The notes: generated by a model from the sequence alone, not told the origin. Shown: positions 1 through 10,281, counted from the stretch's first letter. The stretch is DNA of 64,000 nucleotides from Streptomyces indicus (GCF_900100315.1 NZ_FNFF01000011.1:1-64000), one strand, 5' to 3'. Numbers and translations: made by a program.

Positions 1-505
1 CCGATTCGAGCTGCTCCACCGAGACCCGGTAGCCGGTGGTCTCGTCCGCCGTCACGAACACCGGGACACCGCCCGCGAGCTGGATCGACTCGGGGTACGT
101 CGTCCAGTACGGGGTCGGCACGATGACCTCGTCGCCCGGGTCGAGGATCGTCGCGAAGGCCTCGTAGATGGCCTGCTTGCCACCGTTGGTGACCAGCACG
201 TTGGCCGCCTCGACCTCGTAACCCGAGTCCCGCAGCGTCTTCGCGGCGATCGCGGCCTTGAGCTCGGGAAGCCCGCCGGCCGGGGTGTACCGGTGGTACT
301 TCGGGTTCTTGCAGGCCTCGATGGCGGCTTCGACGATGTAGTCGGGCGTCGGGAAGTCCGGCTCACCCGCGCCGAAGCCGATCACCGGCCGGCCGGCGGC
401 CTTGAGGGCCTTGGCCTTGGCGTCGACGGCGAGGGTCGCGGACTCGGAGATCGCTCCGATCCGGCGGGAGATACGACGTTCGGTGGGTGAGGTTGCAGCG
501 CTCAT
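1..505 (-). CDS. aspC: Pyridoxal-phosphate aspartate aminotransferase, 5' part (gene runs off the window)
   Basis: About 168 codons of the amino-terminal half are present; the carboxy-terminal half, with the PLP-binding lysine, lies outside the window. The protein begins [20 protein letters not shown] and shows the class I aminotransferase signatures [12 protein letters not shown], the [13 protein letters not shown] segment and [10 protein letters not shown]. Enzymes of this family move the amino group between aspartate and 2-oxoglutarate in the cytosol. The ATG start fits the usual start of actinomycete AspC. It is divergent from the tRNA-Trp/secE group. Family assignment is firm; exact substrate is inferred. 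Confidence 0.9.
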   Translation of the reverse strand, partial: MSAATSPTERRISRRIGAISESATLAVDAKAKALKAAGRPVIGFGAGEPDFPTPDYIVEAAIEACKNPKYHRYTPAGGLPELKAAIAAKTLRDSGYEVEAANVLVTNGGKQAIYEAFATILDPGDEVIVPTPYWTTYPESIQLAGGVPVFVTADETTGYRVSVEQLES

Positions 506-629
506 GCGCCCCATCGTTCCAGACCCGCGGAGCGCCGGGCACATGAGTTCCGAAGAGCGGACGAAGAGCGGACAAGGCCCCGCGCACCGCCCTGCGACAG
601 GTGTCCGAAGGGCTCTCAGCAGGTATCTG

Positions 630-659
630 TTCGACGCCGGGGCCCGGACCACGTACACT
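630..659 (+). promoter_or_regulatory. Candidate promoter of tRNA-Trp/secE
   Basis: A TTCGAC -35-like hexamer (630-635) is followed after 18 bases by TACACT (654-659), a good match to the vegetative (HrdB-type) -10. It lies 84 bases before the tRNA, in the space between divergent genes. Inferred by eye only. Confidence 0.5.
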
Positions 660-742
660 CTTCCCTCGTTGGCCTTCACCGGCCGCTCCCACCTCGCACA
701 CCACGTGCTTCCGTGTGGATGCGGTACGTTGGGGGAACCCAA

Positions 743-815
743 AGGGTCGTAGCTCAATTGGTAGAGCACCGGTCTCCAAAACCGGCGGTTGGGGGTTCAA
801 GTCCCTCCGGCCCTG
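743..815 (+). tRNA. tRNA-Trp (anticodon CCA)
   Basis: A 73-base cloverleaf can be drawn: acceptor stem AGGGTCG with CGGCCCT (one G-U pair), anticodon stem CCGGT/ACCGG around loop CTCCAAA with anticodon CCA at 776-778, and T arm GGGGG-TTCAAGT-CCCTC. The terminal CCA is not encoded (the sequence continues CTA after the discriminator G). It sits just upstream of secE, the usual place in actinomycetes. Confidence 0.97.
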
Positions 816-925
816 CTACACACTTCCATCGCCAGGACGTGTGACGCATGTACGTACTGCAAAGCACCGCCGTGCGGCTCCAACCGGGCGCGGCACGGCC
901 ACGACCCGGAACCAGGTGAGATTGA

Positions 926-1213
926 GTGACGGACGCCGTGGGCTCCATCGACACGCCTGATGCCCCGGACGAGGCGACCGAGTCCAAGAAGAAGGCCCGC
1001 AAGGGCGGCAAGCGAGGCAAGAAGGGCCCCCTGGGCCGGCTCGCTCTCTTCTACCGCCAGATCGTCGCGGAACTCCGCAAGGTTGTCTGGCCGACTCGCA
1101 GTCAGCTGACGACATACACCACAGTGGTGATTGTCTTCGTTGTCATCATGATCGCTTTGGTGACCGTGATTGACTATGGCTTCTCCGAAGCCGTCAAGTA
1201 CATCTTCGGTTAG
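926..1213 (+). CDS. secE: Preprotein translocase subunit SecE
   Basis: SecE is the small membrane subunit that clamps the SecY channel. The 95-residue protein has a charged, Lys-rich amino-terminal cytosolic part, the conserved FYRQIVAELRKVVWPTRSQL amphipathic segment, and one carboxy-terminal transmembrane helix rich in Val and Ile (about residues 66-90). A GTG start is chosen because an AGGTGAG ribosome site precedes it by 5 bases. The order tRNA-Trp, secE, nusG, rplK is the standard bacterial arrangement. Length matches the single-helix type SecE of actinomycetes. Confidence 0.97.
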   Translation: MTDAVGSIDTPDAPDEATESKKKARKGGKRGKKGPLGRLALFYRQIVAELRKVVWPTRSQLTTYTTVVIVFVVIMIALVTVIDYGFSEAVKYIFG

Positions 1214-1297
1214 AAGCAGCAGCGACAAGGACGCCGTTACCCCGGCGTCCCTTTCGCGCGTTCCACCCCCATATGTAGCCAGGAAGAAGCAGCCACC

Positions 1298-2152
1298 GTG
1301 TCTGACCCGAACCTGAACGACGCCAGCGAGTCGATCGAGTCCGTAGAGGACCAGCTCGACATCGTCGAGGCGGCGGACTCCGTGGACCCGGACCAGGCCG
1401 AGGCTGCCGACGCCGCTGCCGGTGAGCCGGCCGAAGAAGCCGCGATGAACGTCGAGGACGAGGCCGAGGCCGTCGCCGAGACGGAGGCCGACGAGGCCGC
1501 CGCGGAAGAGGCCGAGGTCGAGGAGGCCGAGCCGGTCGACCCGATCGCCGCCCTGCGCGAGGAGCTCCGCACTCTGCCCGGCGAGTGGTACGTCATCCAC
1601 ACGTACGCCGGTTACGAGAACCGTGTGAAGACCAACCTCGAGCAGCGCGCCGTCTCGCTCAACGTCGAGGACTTCATCTTCCAGGCCGAGGTGCCGCAGG
1701 AAGAGGTCGCGCAGATCAAGAACGGCGAGCGCAAGACGATCAAGCAGAACAAGCTGCCTGGTTACGTGCTCGTCCGCATGGACCTGACGAACGAGTCCTG
1801 GGGCGTCGTCCGCAACACCCCGGGCGTCACCGGCTTCGTGGGCAACGCCTACGACCCGTACCCGCTGACCCTGGACGAGATCGTCAAGATGCTCGCCCCG
1901 GAGGCCGAGGAGAAGGCCGCCCGCGAGGCCGCCGAGGCCGAGGGCAAGCCGGCTCCCGCCCGCAAGGTCGAGGTCCAGGTCCTCGACTTCGAGGTCGGCG
2001 ACTCGGTCACCGTCACCGACGGCCCGTTCGCGACGCTGCAGGCGACCATCAACGAGATCAACGCCGACTCGAAGAAGGTCAAGGGCCTCGTCGAGATCTT
2101 CGGCCGCGAGACCCCGGTCGAGCTGAGCTTCGACCAGATCCAGAAGAACTAG
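1298..2152 (+). CDS. nusG: Transcription termination/antitermination protein NusG
   Basis: NusG binds RNA polymerase and couples it to Rho or to the ribosome. The 284-residue protein has an acidic, Ala/Glu-rich extension of about 90 residues that the E. coli protein (181 residues) lacks, then the NGN domain starting near [16 protein letters not shown] (about residue 95), and a KOW domain in the last 55 residues ([15 protein letters not shown]). The GTG start has an AGGAAG site 11 bases upstream. It is 84 bases after secE and ends in a clear terminator. The long acidic extension is common in Streptomyces NusG; its role is not known to me. Confidence 0.97.
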   Translation: MSDPNLNDASESIESVEDQLDIVEAADSVDPDQAEAADAAAGEPAEEAAMNVEDEAEAVAETEADEAAAEEAEVEEAEPVDPIAALREELRTLPGEWYVIHTYAGYENRVKTNLEQRAVSLNVEDFIFQAEVPQEEVAQIKNGERKTIKQNKLPGYVLVRMDLTNESWGVVRNTPGVTGFVGNAYDPYPLTLDEIVKMLAPEAEEKAAREAAEAEGKPAPARKVEVQVLDFEVGDSVTVTDGPFATLQATINEINADSKKVKGLVEIFGRETPVELSFDQIQKN

Positions 2153-2206
2153 CTCTTCCTGAGCTTCCCGGGCGTCCCGGGGCTTTCTGGACAGCACGCT
2201 TCCGAA

Positions 2207-2251
2207 CAGGTCAGACGGGCTCTCAAAGCCGGTCTGACCTGCTCGGTTTTT
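2207..2251 (+). terminator. Rho-independent terminator after nusG
   Basis: CAGGTCAGAC (2207-2216) pairs with GTCTGACCTG (2232-2241), with extra pairing in the loop, and is followed by CTCGGTTTTT. It separates secE-nusG from rplK-rplA. Confidence 0.8.
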
Positions 2252-2346
2252 AGCCGCGCATGGATACCCGTTATCGTTGTGCGGTATGCCTCCATCCGGA
2301 TGATCGGGTGAAGGCAGTTCACTCTCACTAGGACCCGGAGAGAGCA

Positions 2347-2781
2347 ATGCCTCCCAAGAAGAAGAAGGTCACGGGGCTGATCAAGCTCCAGATCCAGGCC
2401 GGTGCCGCCAACCCGGCTCCGCCGGTCGGCCCCGCGCTGGGTCAGCACGGCGTCAACATCATGGAGTTCTGCAAGGCCTACAACGCCGCGACCGAGTCGC
2501 AGCGTGGCTGGGTGATCCCGGTGGAGATCACGGTCTACGAGGACCGTTCCTTCACCTTCATCACCAAGACTCCGCCGGCCGCGAAGATGATCCTCAAGGC
2601 CGCTGGTGTCGAGAAGGGCTCGGGCGAGCCGCACAAGACCAAGGTCGCCAAGATCACCCAGGCGCAGGTCCGCGAGATCGCCGAGACCAAGATGCCCGAC
2701 CTGAACGCCAACGACCTGGACGCCGCGTCCAAGATCATCGCTGGCACCGCCCGTTCCATGGGCATCACGGTCGAGGGCTGA
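2347..2781 (+). CDS. rplK: 50S ribosomal protein L11
   Basis: L11 binds the GTPase-associated region of 23S rRNA and is part of the thiostrepton binding site. The 144-residue protein shows the conserved [20 protein letters not shown] amino-terminal segment with the proline-rich helix that contacts thiostrepton, and the GTARSMGI carboxy-terminal segment of the RNA-binding domain. ATG start with GGAGAG 4 bases before. First gene of the rplK-rplA unit; rplA follows after 105 bases. Confidence 0.98.
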
Positions 2782-2886
2782 ACCTCACCCTGCGTGGACG
2801 TCGTCACTGACGCCCCGTGACCTCAAGTGGTAGGGCCAGGCGCTGGTCCGCACCACGAACTCCAAACCTGAACCTCAGGAGTAGAT

Positions 2887-3615
2887 GTGAAGCGCAGCAA
2901 GACTCTCCGCGCTGCGGACGCCAAGGTCGACCGGGACAAGCTGTACGCCCCGCTCGAGGCCGTCCGTCTCGCCAAGGAGACCTCCGCGACGAAGTTCGAC
3001 GGCACCGTCGAGGTCGCCTTCCGCCTGGGTGTCGACCCGCGCAAGGCCGACCAGATGGTCCGCGGCACCGTGAACCTCCCGCACGGCACCGGTAAGACCG
3101 CCCGGGTCCTGGTCTTCGCGACCGGTGACCGTGCCGAGGCCGCGCGTGCCGCCGGCGCCGACATCGTCGGCTCCGACGAGCTCATCGACGAGATCTCGAA
3201 GGGCAACCGCCTCAACGAGTTCGACGCCGTCGTCGCCACCCCGGACCTCATGGGCAAGGTCGGCCGCCTCGGCCGCGTCCTCGGCCCGCGTGGTCTCATG
3301 CCCAACCCGAAGACCGGCACCGTGACGCCCGACGTCGCCAAGGCGGTCAACGAGATCAAGGGCGGCAAGATCGAGTTCCGCGTCGACAAGCACTCGAACC
3401 TGCACTTCATCATCGGCAAGGTGTCCTTCGACGACACCAAGCTGGTGGAGAACTACGGCGCGGCCCTGGAGGAGATCCTCCGTCTGAAGCCGTCCGCCGC
3501 GAAGGGTCGCTACATCAAGAAGGCCGCCATCACCACCACGATGGGCCCCGGCATTCCGGTCGACCCGAACCGCACCCGCAACCTCCTCGTCGAGGAGGAC
3601 CCGGCCGCGGTCTGA
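2887..3615 (+). CDS. rplA: 50S ribosomal protein L1
   Basis: L1 binds the mobile L1 stalk of 23S rRNA and helps release deacylated tRNA. The 242-residue protein carries the [20 protein letters not shown] signature of the family near its middle and the [12 protein letters not shown] segment before it. GTG start preceded by AGGAG at 2877-2881. It ends with a strong terminator 25 bases later. In other bacteria L1 represses its own operon by binding a leader that mimics the rRNA site; I did not find a clear mimic here. Confidence 0.98.
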   Translation: MKRSKTLRAADAKVDRDKLYAPLEAVRLAKETSATKFDGTVEVAFRLGVDPRKADQMVRGTVNLPHGTGKTARVLVFATGDRAEAARAAGADIVGSDELIDEISKGNRLNEFDAVVATPDLMGKVGRLGRVLGPRGLMPNPKTGTVTPDVAKAVNEIKGGKIEFRVDKHSNLHFIIGKVSFDDTKLVENYGAALEEILRLKPSAAKGRYIKKAAITTTMGPGIPVDPNRTRNLLVEEDPAAV

Positions 3616-3640
3616 GCCCCAGGCTCATAGCTGGTCATTG

Positions 3641-3683
3641 CCCGGCACCGGCAGCTCTTCGGAGCTGTTGGTGCCGGGTTTTT
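3641..3683 (+). terminator. Strong terminator after rplA
   Basis: CCCGGCACC plus CAGCTC (3641-3657) pair with GAGCTG and GGTGCCGGG (3662-3678) around a TTCG tetraloop, giving a stem of about 17 pairs with two G-U pairs, followed by TTTTTG. Confidence 0.93.
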
Positions 3684-3754
3684 GCGTTTCTCGCTGTCGT
3701 ACGCCTCGGCTACGTTGGCTGTCTACTCACAAGCACCACTGGGGGGTTGCACCG

Positions 3755-4666
3755 ATGAACGCGTACAAGCGCATAGGCATGGCCGCCGTATCGGCCGCCG
3801 CACTGGTCGCCGTGGCCGGCTGTCAGGGCTCGGAGACGGACGGCAAGGCCGCCGACAAGGCACCGAAGCTCCAGTCCCGGGCGTCGGCCGTCGAGGCGCT
3901 GACGGTGGCGTACGAGAAGACGGCCGAGGCGAAGTCGGCCAGGGTCGAGATGACGATGTCGATCCCGGGCGCTCCCGGGGAGACGAAGATGTCGGGTGTC
4001 ATGGGCTGGGACCCGACCGTGATGGACATGACGATGTCCGGCGCGGCATTCAGCGAGACGCCTGGTGCGCCTGAGCGCATACGCATGGTCTGGCGCGACA
4101 ACGTGATGTACATGGACATGGGGGCAGAAGCGCCTGCCGAGATGGACGGAAAGCGCTGGATGAAGATGGACCTCGCTGCCATCGCGAAGAAGTCCGGCGC
4201 TCCGGGCCTGGAGCAGAAGCTCACCGGCGGCATCGACAACATGAACCAGGACCCGGCCAAGCAGATGGCCATGCTCCTGGAGTCGCCCAGCCTCAAGCAC
4301 CTTGGCTCCGCGACGGTCTCCGGTGAGAAGACCCAGCACTACAAGGGCACGCTCACCGTCGCCGAGATGCTCAAGACGAACGAGTCCGCATACGACTTCC
4401 TCGACGAGAAGGACCGCAAGGAGCTCCTGAAGAACGCGGAGACGGCCGGCATCGAGGGCTACGACACCGAGGTGTGGGTCAACGAGGACGGCTACCCGGT
4501 CAAGCTGAACCTCGGCATCGACAGCCCTGAAGGCACCATCGAGATGACGCAGACGTACTCGGACTACGGCGCCAAGGCCCAGGTCGAGGTCCCGCCGGCG
4601 TCCCAGACCTTCGACCTGATGCAGATGCTGGAGGAGCTGGAGCAGGCGGGCGGCCTCGAAGGCTGA
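3755..4666 (+). CDS. Secreted lipoprotein of unknown function between rplA and rplJ
   Basis: The 303-residue protein has a lipoprotein signal: positive residues (MNAYKR), a hydrophobic stretch and the lipobox VAVAGC at about residue 25, so it should be exported and lipid-anchored. The mature part is Lys/Glu/Met-rich and contains a repeated MTMSIPG / MTMSGAA pattern, a KHLGSATVSGEK segment and a TVAEML motif. The layout resembles LppX/LprG- or LolA-like lipid-carrier folds, but this is inference. It stands alone between a strong terminator and the L10 leader, so it has its own promoter (TACGTT at 3711-3716 is a possible -10). Streptomyces commonly carry a lipoprotein gene at this place. No catalytic motif seen. 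Confidence 0.85.
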   Translation: MNAYKRIGMAAVSAAALVAVAGCQGSETDGKAADKAPKLQSRASAVEALTVAYEKTAEAKSARVEMTMSIPGAPGETKMSGVMGWDPTVMDMTMSGAAFSETPGAPERIRMVWRDNVMYMDMGAEAPAEMDGKRWMKMDLAAIAKKSGAPGLEQKLTGGIDNMNQDPAKQMAMLLESPSLKHLGSATVSGEKTQHYKGTLTVAEMLKTNESAYDFLDEKDRKELLKNAETAGIEGYDTEVWVNEDGYPVKLNLGIDSPEGTIEMTQTYSDYGAKAQVEVPPASQTFDLMQMLEELEQAGGLEG

Positions 4667-4701
4667 CCGCCCGGCACCTCCCGCCACCTCCCAGTAGCGC
4701 G

Positions 4702-4742
4702 ATCGGGCCGGGCGCATCCTAGGTGCTCCCGGCCCGATTTGC
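4702..4742 (+). terminator. Terminator after the lipoprotein gene
   Basis: ATCGGGCCGGG (4702-4712) pairs perfectly with CCCGGCCCGAT (4728-4738), with further pairing inside, followed by TTGCTC. The tail is poor in T but this is common in high-GC genomes. Confidence 0.75.
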
Positions 4743-4768
4743 TCGGCAAGCATCCGTTCGCGTACTCT
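4739..4768 (+). promoter_or_regulatory. Candidate promoter of rplJ-rplL
   Basis: TTGCTC (4739-4744), 18 bases, TACTCT (4763-4768). It directly follows the preceding terminator and leaves a leader of about 280 bases before rplJ. Confidence 0.5.
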
Positions 4769-4774
4769 TCCTGA

Positions 4775-4945
4775 GAAGCCAAAGACCGCTGGTCGTTGCT
4801 GTGCGCCCGCAAGGGGGTGCGGCGGCCGAAGGATCCGCTTACCGCGGACGACCCGCGCAGGTGACTGTGGAATGTGCTCCTGGACGGTTCCGTCCGGTTG
4901 AGTTCACGCCCCGTGCGCCTGCGCCGGGGCGTTTCGTTTTGTACA
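4775..4945 (+). ncRNA. L10 leader RNA with attenuator hairpin
   Basis: The long leader before rplJ contains AAGACCGCTGGTCG at its start and GCAGGTGACTG further on, of the kind bound by the L10(L12)4 complex in other bacteria. It ends in a hairpin ACGCCCCG (4906-4913) with CGGGGCGT (4925-4932) followed by TTCGTTTT, which looks like a terminator inside the leader. The known model is that excess L10-L12 complex binds the leader and lowers rplJL expression. The hairpin is seen; the regulation is inferred. Confidence 0.7.
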
Positions 4946-5058
4946 GACCCGTTTGTGCAGAGCCCCTTCTCCACGTGCCTGATTCAGGCGGTCCGGCGAC
5001 GTACGGCTGATCGCGAGGTCAGTCGAGGATTCATCACCCCGGAAGGAGGCCGAGGCAC

Positions 5059-5589
5059 ATGGCGACGACCGAGAAGGTCACAGCTGTCGAGGAGATCACG
5101 CGCGATCTGCGCAACTCCAACGCCGCTGTTGTCACCTCGTACACCGGACTCAGCGTGGCGCAGCTCAAGCAGCTGCGCCGTTCTCTCGGCGAGAACGCTC
5201 AGTACCGAGTGGTGAAGAACACGCTGACCAAGATCGCGGCCCAGGAGGCCGGGATCTCTGCGCTGGACGAGCACCTCAAGGGCTCGACGGCCGTTGCCTT
5301 CGTTACCGGTGACCCGGTCGAGGCGGCGAAGGGTCTTCGTGACTTCGCCAAGGACAACCCCGCTCTCGTCATCAAGGGCGGTGTCCTTGATGGCAAGGCG
5401 CTGTCCGCCGACGAGATCAAGAAGCTTGCGGACCTCGAGTCCCGCGAGGTTCTGCTCAGCAAGCTGGCCGGTGCCTTCAAGGGCAAGCAGTCCCAGGCTG
5501 CTTCGCTCTTCCAGGCGCTGCCGTCGAAGCTCGTCCGCACCGTGGACGCGCTGCGCGCCAAGCAGGCCGAGCAGGGCGGTGCCGAGTAA
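5059..5589 (+). CDS. rplJ: 50S ribosomal protein L10
   Basis: L10 anchors the L7/L12 stalk dimers to L11 and 23S rRNA. The 176-residue protein has the RNA-binding amino-terminal domain ([19 protein letters not shown], then [13 protein letters not shown]) and the carboxy-terminal helix that carries L12 ([19 protein letters not shown]). ATG start with a perfect AAGGAGG about 10 bases upstream. Followed by rplL after 115 bases and preceded by an attenuated leader. Confidence 0.98.
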   Translation: MATTEKVTAVEEITRDLRNSNAAVVTSYTGLSVAQLKQLRRSLGENAQYRVVKNTLTKIAAQEAGISALDEHLKGSTAVAFVTGDPVEAAKGLRDFAKDNPALVIKGGVLDGKALSADEIKKLADLESREVLLSKLAGAFKGKQSQAASLFQALPSKLVRTVDALRAKQAEQGGAE

Positions 5590-5704
5590 TTCGGCTCGCG
5601 TCATGATCTGCGCCGCTTGAGGCGCGGGTCGCAGCGGGCCCGAAAGTACGCCCGCCACTCATAGAAACTCCGGCACCAGCCGAATTAGTGGAAGGACCGC
5701 CATC

Positions 5705-6094
5705 ATGGCGAAGCTCAGCCAGGAAGACCTGCTCGCGCAGTTCGAGGAGATGACCCTCATCGAGCTCTCCGAGTTCGTGAAGGCCTTCGAGGAGAAGTTC
5801 GACGTCACCGCCGCCGCTGCCGCGCCGGTCATGGTTGCCGGTGGCGCTGCCGCCGGTGGCGACGCCGCTGCTGCCGAGGAGAAGGACGAGTTCGACGTCA
5901 TCCTCACCGGCGCCGGCGACAAGAAGATCCAGGTCATCAAGGTCGTGCGTGAGCTGACCTCCCTGGGTCTGAAGGAGGCCAAGGACCTCGTCGACGGCAC
6001 CCCGAAGCCGGTCCTCGAGAAGGTCGCCAAGGACGCCGCGGACAAGGCCAAGGAGGCCCTCGAGGGCGCCGGCGCCTCCGTCGAGGTCAAGTGA
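5705..6094 (+). CDS. rplL: 50S ribosomal protein L7/L12
   Basis: This is the stalk protein that recruits EF-G, EF-Tu and other GTPases. The 129-residue protein has the amino-terminal dimer domain ([20 protein letters not shown]), an Ala/Gly-rich hinge at about residues 36-60, and the carboxy-terminal factor-binding domain with [23 protein letters not shown] start with GGAAGGA 8 bases upstream. A strong terminator follows 63 bases downstream. Confidence 0.98.
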   Translation: MAKLSQEDLLAQFEEMTLIELSEFVKAFEEKFDVTAAAAAPVMVAGGAAAGGDAAAAEEKDEFDVILTGAGDKKIQVIKVVRELTSLGLKEAKDLVDGTPKPVLEKVAKDAADKAKEALEGAGASVEVK

Positions 6095-6156
6095 CCTTGC
6101 GAGTCTGCTGACTCTTCTGCGTGAACCGGCCCTCGGGCTGTAACGCGCACACACTG

Positions 6157-6189
6157 AAGGGCGATCACCCATATGGGTGGTCGCCCTTT
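6157..6189 (+). terminator. Strong terminator after rplL
   Basis: AAGGGCGATCACCC (6157-6170) and GGGTGGTCGCCCTT (6175-6188) form a 14-pair stem with one T-G pair and loop ATAT, followed by TGGTCTTG. Confidence 0.9.
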
Positions 6190-6697
6190 GGTCTTGTCGA
6201 GGGGTCCGTGCGGCGACTGCCTTGCGCTGACAGTGCGGTTGAGTATGGTGATCTTCGTTGTGCTCAGCCAGGCTCCCCAAGGCTCCCGGGTGACGATCTC
6301 CACGGGACAGGGGGCCTTGACGAACCGCACGCAGCGCGCAATTCTCAGGACGCGTCGTCACATCGATCCGGATCCGAGGCATGGATCGAAGACGAACTGG
6401 GCAGTGTGGATATGCGCCCACCGGCGAGGGGTCTGCCGGAGGCGCCACAACAGCAGCATGACGAGGTGTTCGTGGGTCGGTCGAAAACCCGCACTGGACA
6501 TCAGTGGGCCTTGTGGCTACACTGACCCTTTGCGCTGCCTGTTAGCTGCCTCCTGCCCGTCACCAGGGGCATGCCCATGCTTGAGCTTCGTTGACCGACT
6601 TTCCCTGGCGCCTCTCTGACCAGGGCTTTTCTGTCGACGCGTTCAGTTTGGGACCGGTACGCGCGTAGTGAGTCCGAGCCCTCGGAAGGACCCCCTC
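6190..6697 (+). promoter_or_regulatory. Long rpoB upstream region with promoter
   Basis: No gene is seen in these 508 bases. The best promoter is TGGACA (6495-6500), 17 bases, TACACT (6518-6523), giving an RNA leader of about 170 bases. A weaker candidate is TTGACG (6317-6322), 17 bases, AATTCT (6340-6345). Short inverted repeats occur in the leader, for example GTGGGT with ACCCGCAC at about 6471-6494 just before the -35. A ribosome site GGAAGGA lies at 6684-6690. Confidence 0.6.
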
Positions 6698-9600
6698 TTG
6701 GCCGCCTCGCGCACTGCCTCGACCGCGATTACGAACAACGGCGCAAGCACCGCCCCGCTGCGCATCTCCTTTGCAAAGATCAAGGAGCCCCTCGAGGTTC
6801 CGAACCTGCTCGCGCTGCAGACCGAGAGCTTTGACTGGCTGCTCGGCAACACCGCTTGGCAGAGTCGGGTCGAGGAGGCTCTGGAGTCCGGTCAGGACGT
6901 CCCCACCAAGTCCGGTCTGGAGGAGATCTTCGAGGAGATCTCCCCGATCGAGGACTTCTCCGGGTCGATGTCGCTGACCTTCCGCGACCACCGTTTCGAG
7001 CCCCCGAAGAACTCGATCGACGAGTGCAAGGAGCGCGACTTCACGTACGCGGCCCCGCTCTTCGTCACCGCCGAGTTCACCAACAACGAGACCGGCGAGA
7101 TCAAGTCCCAGACCGTCTTCATGGGCGACTTCCCGCTCATGACGAACAAGGGCACGTTCGTGATCAACGGCACCGAGCGTGTCGTGGTCTCGCAGCTGGT
7201 CCGTTCGCCGGGTGTCTACTTCGACTCCTCGATCGACAAGACGTCCGACAAGGACATCTTCTCCGCCAAGATCATCCCGTCCCGGGGTGCCTGGCTGGAG
7301 ATGGAGATCGACAAGCGCGACATGGTCGGTGTCCGTATCGACCGCAAGCGCAAGCAGTCGGTGACCGTTCTGCTCAAGGCTCTCGGTTGGACGACCGAGC
7401 AGATCCTCGAGGAGTTCGGCGAGTACGAGTCGATGCGCGCCACCCTGGAGAAGGACCACACCCAGGGTCAGGACGACGCGCTCCTCGACATCTACCGCAA
7501 GCTGCGTCCGGGCGAGCCGCCCACGCGCGAGGCCGCTCAGACGCTGCTCGAGAACCTCTACTTCAACTCGAAGCGCTACGACCTGGCGAAGGTCGGCCGC
7601 TACAAGGTGAACAAGAAGCTCGGCGCGGACGAGCCGCTGGACGCCGGCGTGCTCACCACCGACGACATCATCGCCACCATCAAGTACCTGGTGAAGCTGC
7701 ACGCCGGTGAGACCGAGACGGTCGGCGCCTCGGGCCGCGAGATCGTCGTCGAGACCGACGACATCGACCACTTCGGCAACCGCCGTATCCGTAACGTCGG
7801 CGAGCTCATCCAGAACCAGGTCCGTACGGGTCTCGCCCGTATGGAGCGCGTCGTGCGCGAGCGCATGACCACGCAGGACGTCGAGGCGATCACGCCGCAG
7901 ACCCTGATCAACATCCGCCCCGTGGTGGCGTCGATCAAGGAGTTCTTCGGTACGTCGCAGCTGTCGCAGTTCATGGACCAGAACAACCCGCTGTCGGGGC
8001 TGACGCACAAGCGTCGTCTGAACGCCCTCGGCCCGGGTGGTCTGTCCCGTGAGCGGGCCGGCTTCGAGGTCCGTGACGTGCACCCCTCGCACTACGGCCG
8101 CATGTGCCCGATCGAGACGCCCGAAGGCCCGAACATCGGTCTGATCGGTTCGCTCGCCTCGTACGGCCGGATCAACCCGTTCGGTTTCATCGAGACGCCG
8201 TACCGCAAGGTCGTCGACGGTGTCGTCACCGACGAGGTCGACTACCTCACGGCTGACGAGGAAGACCGTTTCGTCATCGCGCAGGCCAACGCGACGCTGT
8301 CCGAGGACATGCGCTTCACCGAGGCCCGCGTCCTGGTCCGCCGCCGTGGCGGCGAGATCGACTACATCCCCGGTGACGACGTCGACTACATGGACGTCTC
8401 GCCGCGCCAGATGGTGTCGGTCGCGACCGCGATGATCCCGTTCCTCGAGCACGACGACGCCAACCGTGCCCTCATGGGCGCGAACATGATGCGCCAGGCC
8501 GTGCCGCTCATCAAGGCCGAGGCCCCGCTGGTCGGCACCGGCATGGAGTACCGCTGCGCGGTCGACGCCGGTGACGTCATCAAGGCCGAGAAGGACGGTG
8601 TCGTCCAGGAGGTCTCCGCCGACTACGTCACGGTGGCCAACGACGACGGCACGTACACCACGTACCGCGTCGCGAAGTTCTCGCGCTCGAACCAGGGCAC
8701 CTCGGTCAACCAGAAGGTTGTCGTCGACGAGGGCGCCCGGATCATCGAGGGCCAGGTCCTCGCCGACGGTCCCGCCACCGAGAACGGCGAGATGGCGCTC
8801 GGCAAGAACCTGCTCGTGGCGTTCATGCCGTGGGAGGGTCACAACTACGAGGACGCGATCATCCTGTCGCAGCGCCTCGTGCAGGACGACGTCCTCTCCT
8901 CGATCCACATCGAGGAGCACGAGGTCGACGCCCGTGACACCAAGCTCGGCCCCGAGGAGATCACCCGGGACATCCCGAACGTTTCCGAGGAGGTCCTCGC
9001 CGACCTCGACGAGCGCGGCATCATCCGTATCGGTGCCGAGGTCGTCGCCGGCGACATCCTCGTCGGCAAGGTCACGCCCAAGGGTGAGACCGAGCTGACG
9101 CCGGAGGAGCGCCTGCTGCGCGCCATCTTCGGTGAGAAGGCCCGTGAGGTCCGTGACACCTCGCTGAAGGTGCCGCACGGCGAGACCGGCAAGGTCATCG
9201 GCGTCCGCGTCTTCGACCGCGAGGAGGGCGACGAGCTTCCCCCGGGCGTGAACCAGCTGGTTCGCGTGTACGTGGCGCAGAAGCGCAAGATCACCGACGG
9301 TGACAAGCTCGCCGGCCGCCACGGCAACAAGGGTGTTATCTCGAAGATCCTGCCCATCGAGGACATGCCGTTCCTCGAGGACGGAACTCCGGTCGACATC
9401 ATCCTCAACCCGCTCGGTGTCCCGTCCCGAATGAACCCGGGCCAGGTCCTCGAGATCCACCTCGGCTGGCTCGCCAGCCAGGGCTGGGACGTCTCCGGTC
9501 TCGCCGACGAGTGGGCCCAGCGCCTGCAGACCATCGGCGCCGACGAGGTCCAGCCGCGGACCAACGTCGCGACCCCGGTCTTCGACGGTGCGCGTGAGGA

Positions 9601-10183
9601 CGAGCTGGCCGGCCTGTTCGAGCACACCATCCCGAACCGCGACGGCGAGCGCATGGTGCTCCCGTCCGGCAAGGCGCGGCTGTTCGACGGTCGTTCCGGC
9701 GAGCCGTTCCCGGACCCGATCTCGGTCGGCTACATGTACATCCTGAAGCTGCACCACCTGGTCGACGACAAGCTGCACGCCCGTTCGACCGGTCCGTACT
9801 CGATGATCACCCAGCAGCCGCTGGGTGGTAAGGCGCAGTTCGGTGGTCAGCGCTTCGGTGAGATGGAGGTGTGGGCGCTGGAGGCATACGGCGCCGCGTA
9901 CGCCCTCCAGGAGCTTCTGACGATCAAGTCCGACGACGTCACCGGCCGTGTGAAGGTCTACGAGGCCATCGTCAAGGGCGAGAACATCCCCGAGCCGGGC
10001 ATTCCCGAGTCCTTCAAGGTGCTCATCAAGGAAATGCAGTCGCTCTGCCTCAACGTGGAGGTGCTGTCCTCGGACGGCATGTCCATCGAGATGCGTGACA
10101 CCGACGAGGACGTCTTCCGCGCTGCGGAAGAGCTCGGTATCGACCTGTCCCGGCGCGAGCCGAGCAGCGTCGAAGAGGTCTGA
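6698..10183 (+). CDS. rpoB: DNA-directed RNA polymerase subunit beta
   Basis: RpoB forms one half of the RNA polymerase catalytic cleft. The TTG start gives 1161 residues and is chosen because GGAAGGA ends 7 bases upstream; an in-frame GTG 30 bases earlier lacks a good ribosome site. The rifampicin pocket lies at residues about 424-445 ([20 protein letters not shown]). Residue 437 is His and 440 is Arg as in sensitive bacteria, but residue 442, which aligns with E. coli Ser531, is Asn. Other signatures are [17 protein letters not shown] and [20 protein letters not shown]. rpoC follows 98 bases downstream and is probably cotranscribed. Confidence 0.98.
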   Translation: MAASRTASTAITNNGASTAPLRISFAKIKEPLEVPNLLALQTESFDWLLGNTAWQSRVEEALESGQDVPTKSGLEEIFEEISPIEDFSGSMSLTFRDHRFEPPKNSIDECKERDFTYAAPLFVTAEFTNNETGEIKSQTVFMGDFPLMTNKGTFVINGTERVVVSQLVRSPGVYFDSSIDKTSDKDIFSAKIIPSRGAWLEMEIDKRDMVGVRIDRKRKQSVTVLLKALGWTTEQILEEFGEYESMRATLEKDHTQGQDDALLDIYRKLRPGEPPTREAAQTLLENLYFNSKRYDLAKVGRYKVNKKLGADEPLDAGVLTTDDIIATIKYLVKLHAGETETVGASGREIVVETDDIDHFGNRRIRNVGELIQNQVRTGLARMERVVRERMTTQDVEAITPQTLINIRPVVASIKEFFGTSQLSQFMDQNNPLSGLTHKRRLNALGPGGLSRERAGFEVRDVHPSHYGRMCPIETPEGPNIGLIGSLASYGRINPFGFIETPYRKVVDGVVTDEVDYLTADEEDRFVIAQANATLSEDMRFTEARVLVRRRGGEIDYIPGDDVDYMDVSPRQMVSVATAMIPFLEHDDANRALMGANMMRQAVPLIKAEAPLVGTGMEYRCAVDAGDVIKAEKDGVVQEVSADYVTVANDDGTYTTYRVAKFSRSNQGTSVNQKVVVDEGARIIEGQVLADGPATENGEMALGKNLLVAFMPWEGHNYEDAIILSQRLVQDDVLSSIHIEEHEVDARDTKLGPEEITRDIPNVSEEVLADLDERGIIRIGAEVVAGDILVGKVTPKGETELTPEERLLRAIFGEKAREVRDTSLKVPHGETGKVIGVRVFDREEGDELPPGVNQLVRVYVAQKRKITDGDKLAGRHGNKGVISKILPIEDMPFLEDGTPVDIILNPLGVPSRMNPGQVLEIHLGWLASQGWDVSGLADEWAQRLQTIGADEVQPRTNVATPVFDGAREDELAGLFEHTIPNRDGERMVLPSGKARLFDGRSGEPFPDPISVGYMYILKLHHLVDDKLHARSTGPYSMITQQPLGGKAQFGGQRFGEMEVWALEAYGAAYALQELLTIKSDDVTGRVKVYEAIVKGENIPEPGIPESFKVLIKEMQSLCLNVEVLSSDGMSIEMRDTDEDVFRAAEELGIDLSRREPSSVEEV

Positions 10184-10281
10184 CGGGTTCCCCGCCACCC
10201 GGCCCAGCCGGCCGGGTGGCGGGACCCCGGACCCCGTACAGACCATTGATGAGACACAACCCTGAGAGGGATTGACGCATA

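Noticed and set aside
6668-6697. Upstream GTG start for rpoB, 10 codons longer.
   Set aside because: The TTG at 6698 has GGAAGGA at good spacing and gives residue numbers that agree with known Streptomyces RpoB positions (His437, Arg440).
6560-10246. Very long open frame on the minus strand opposite rpoB (about 1228 codons), and a similar one opposite rpoC.
   Set aside because: In high-GC genes the frame opposite the coding strand is often open. These lack motifs, their composition mirrors the real gene, and rpoB and rpoC are certain.
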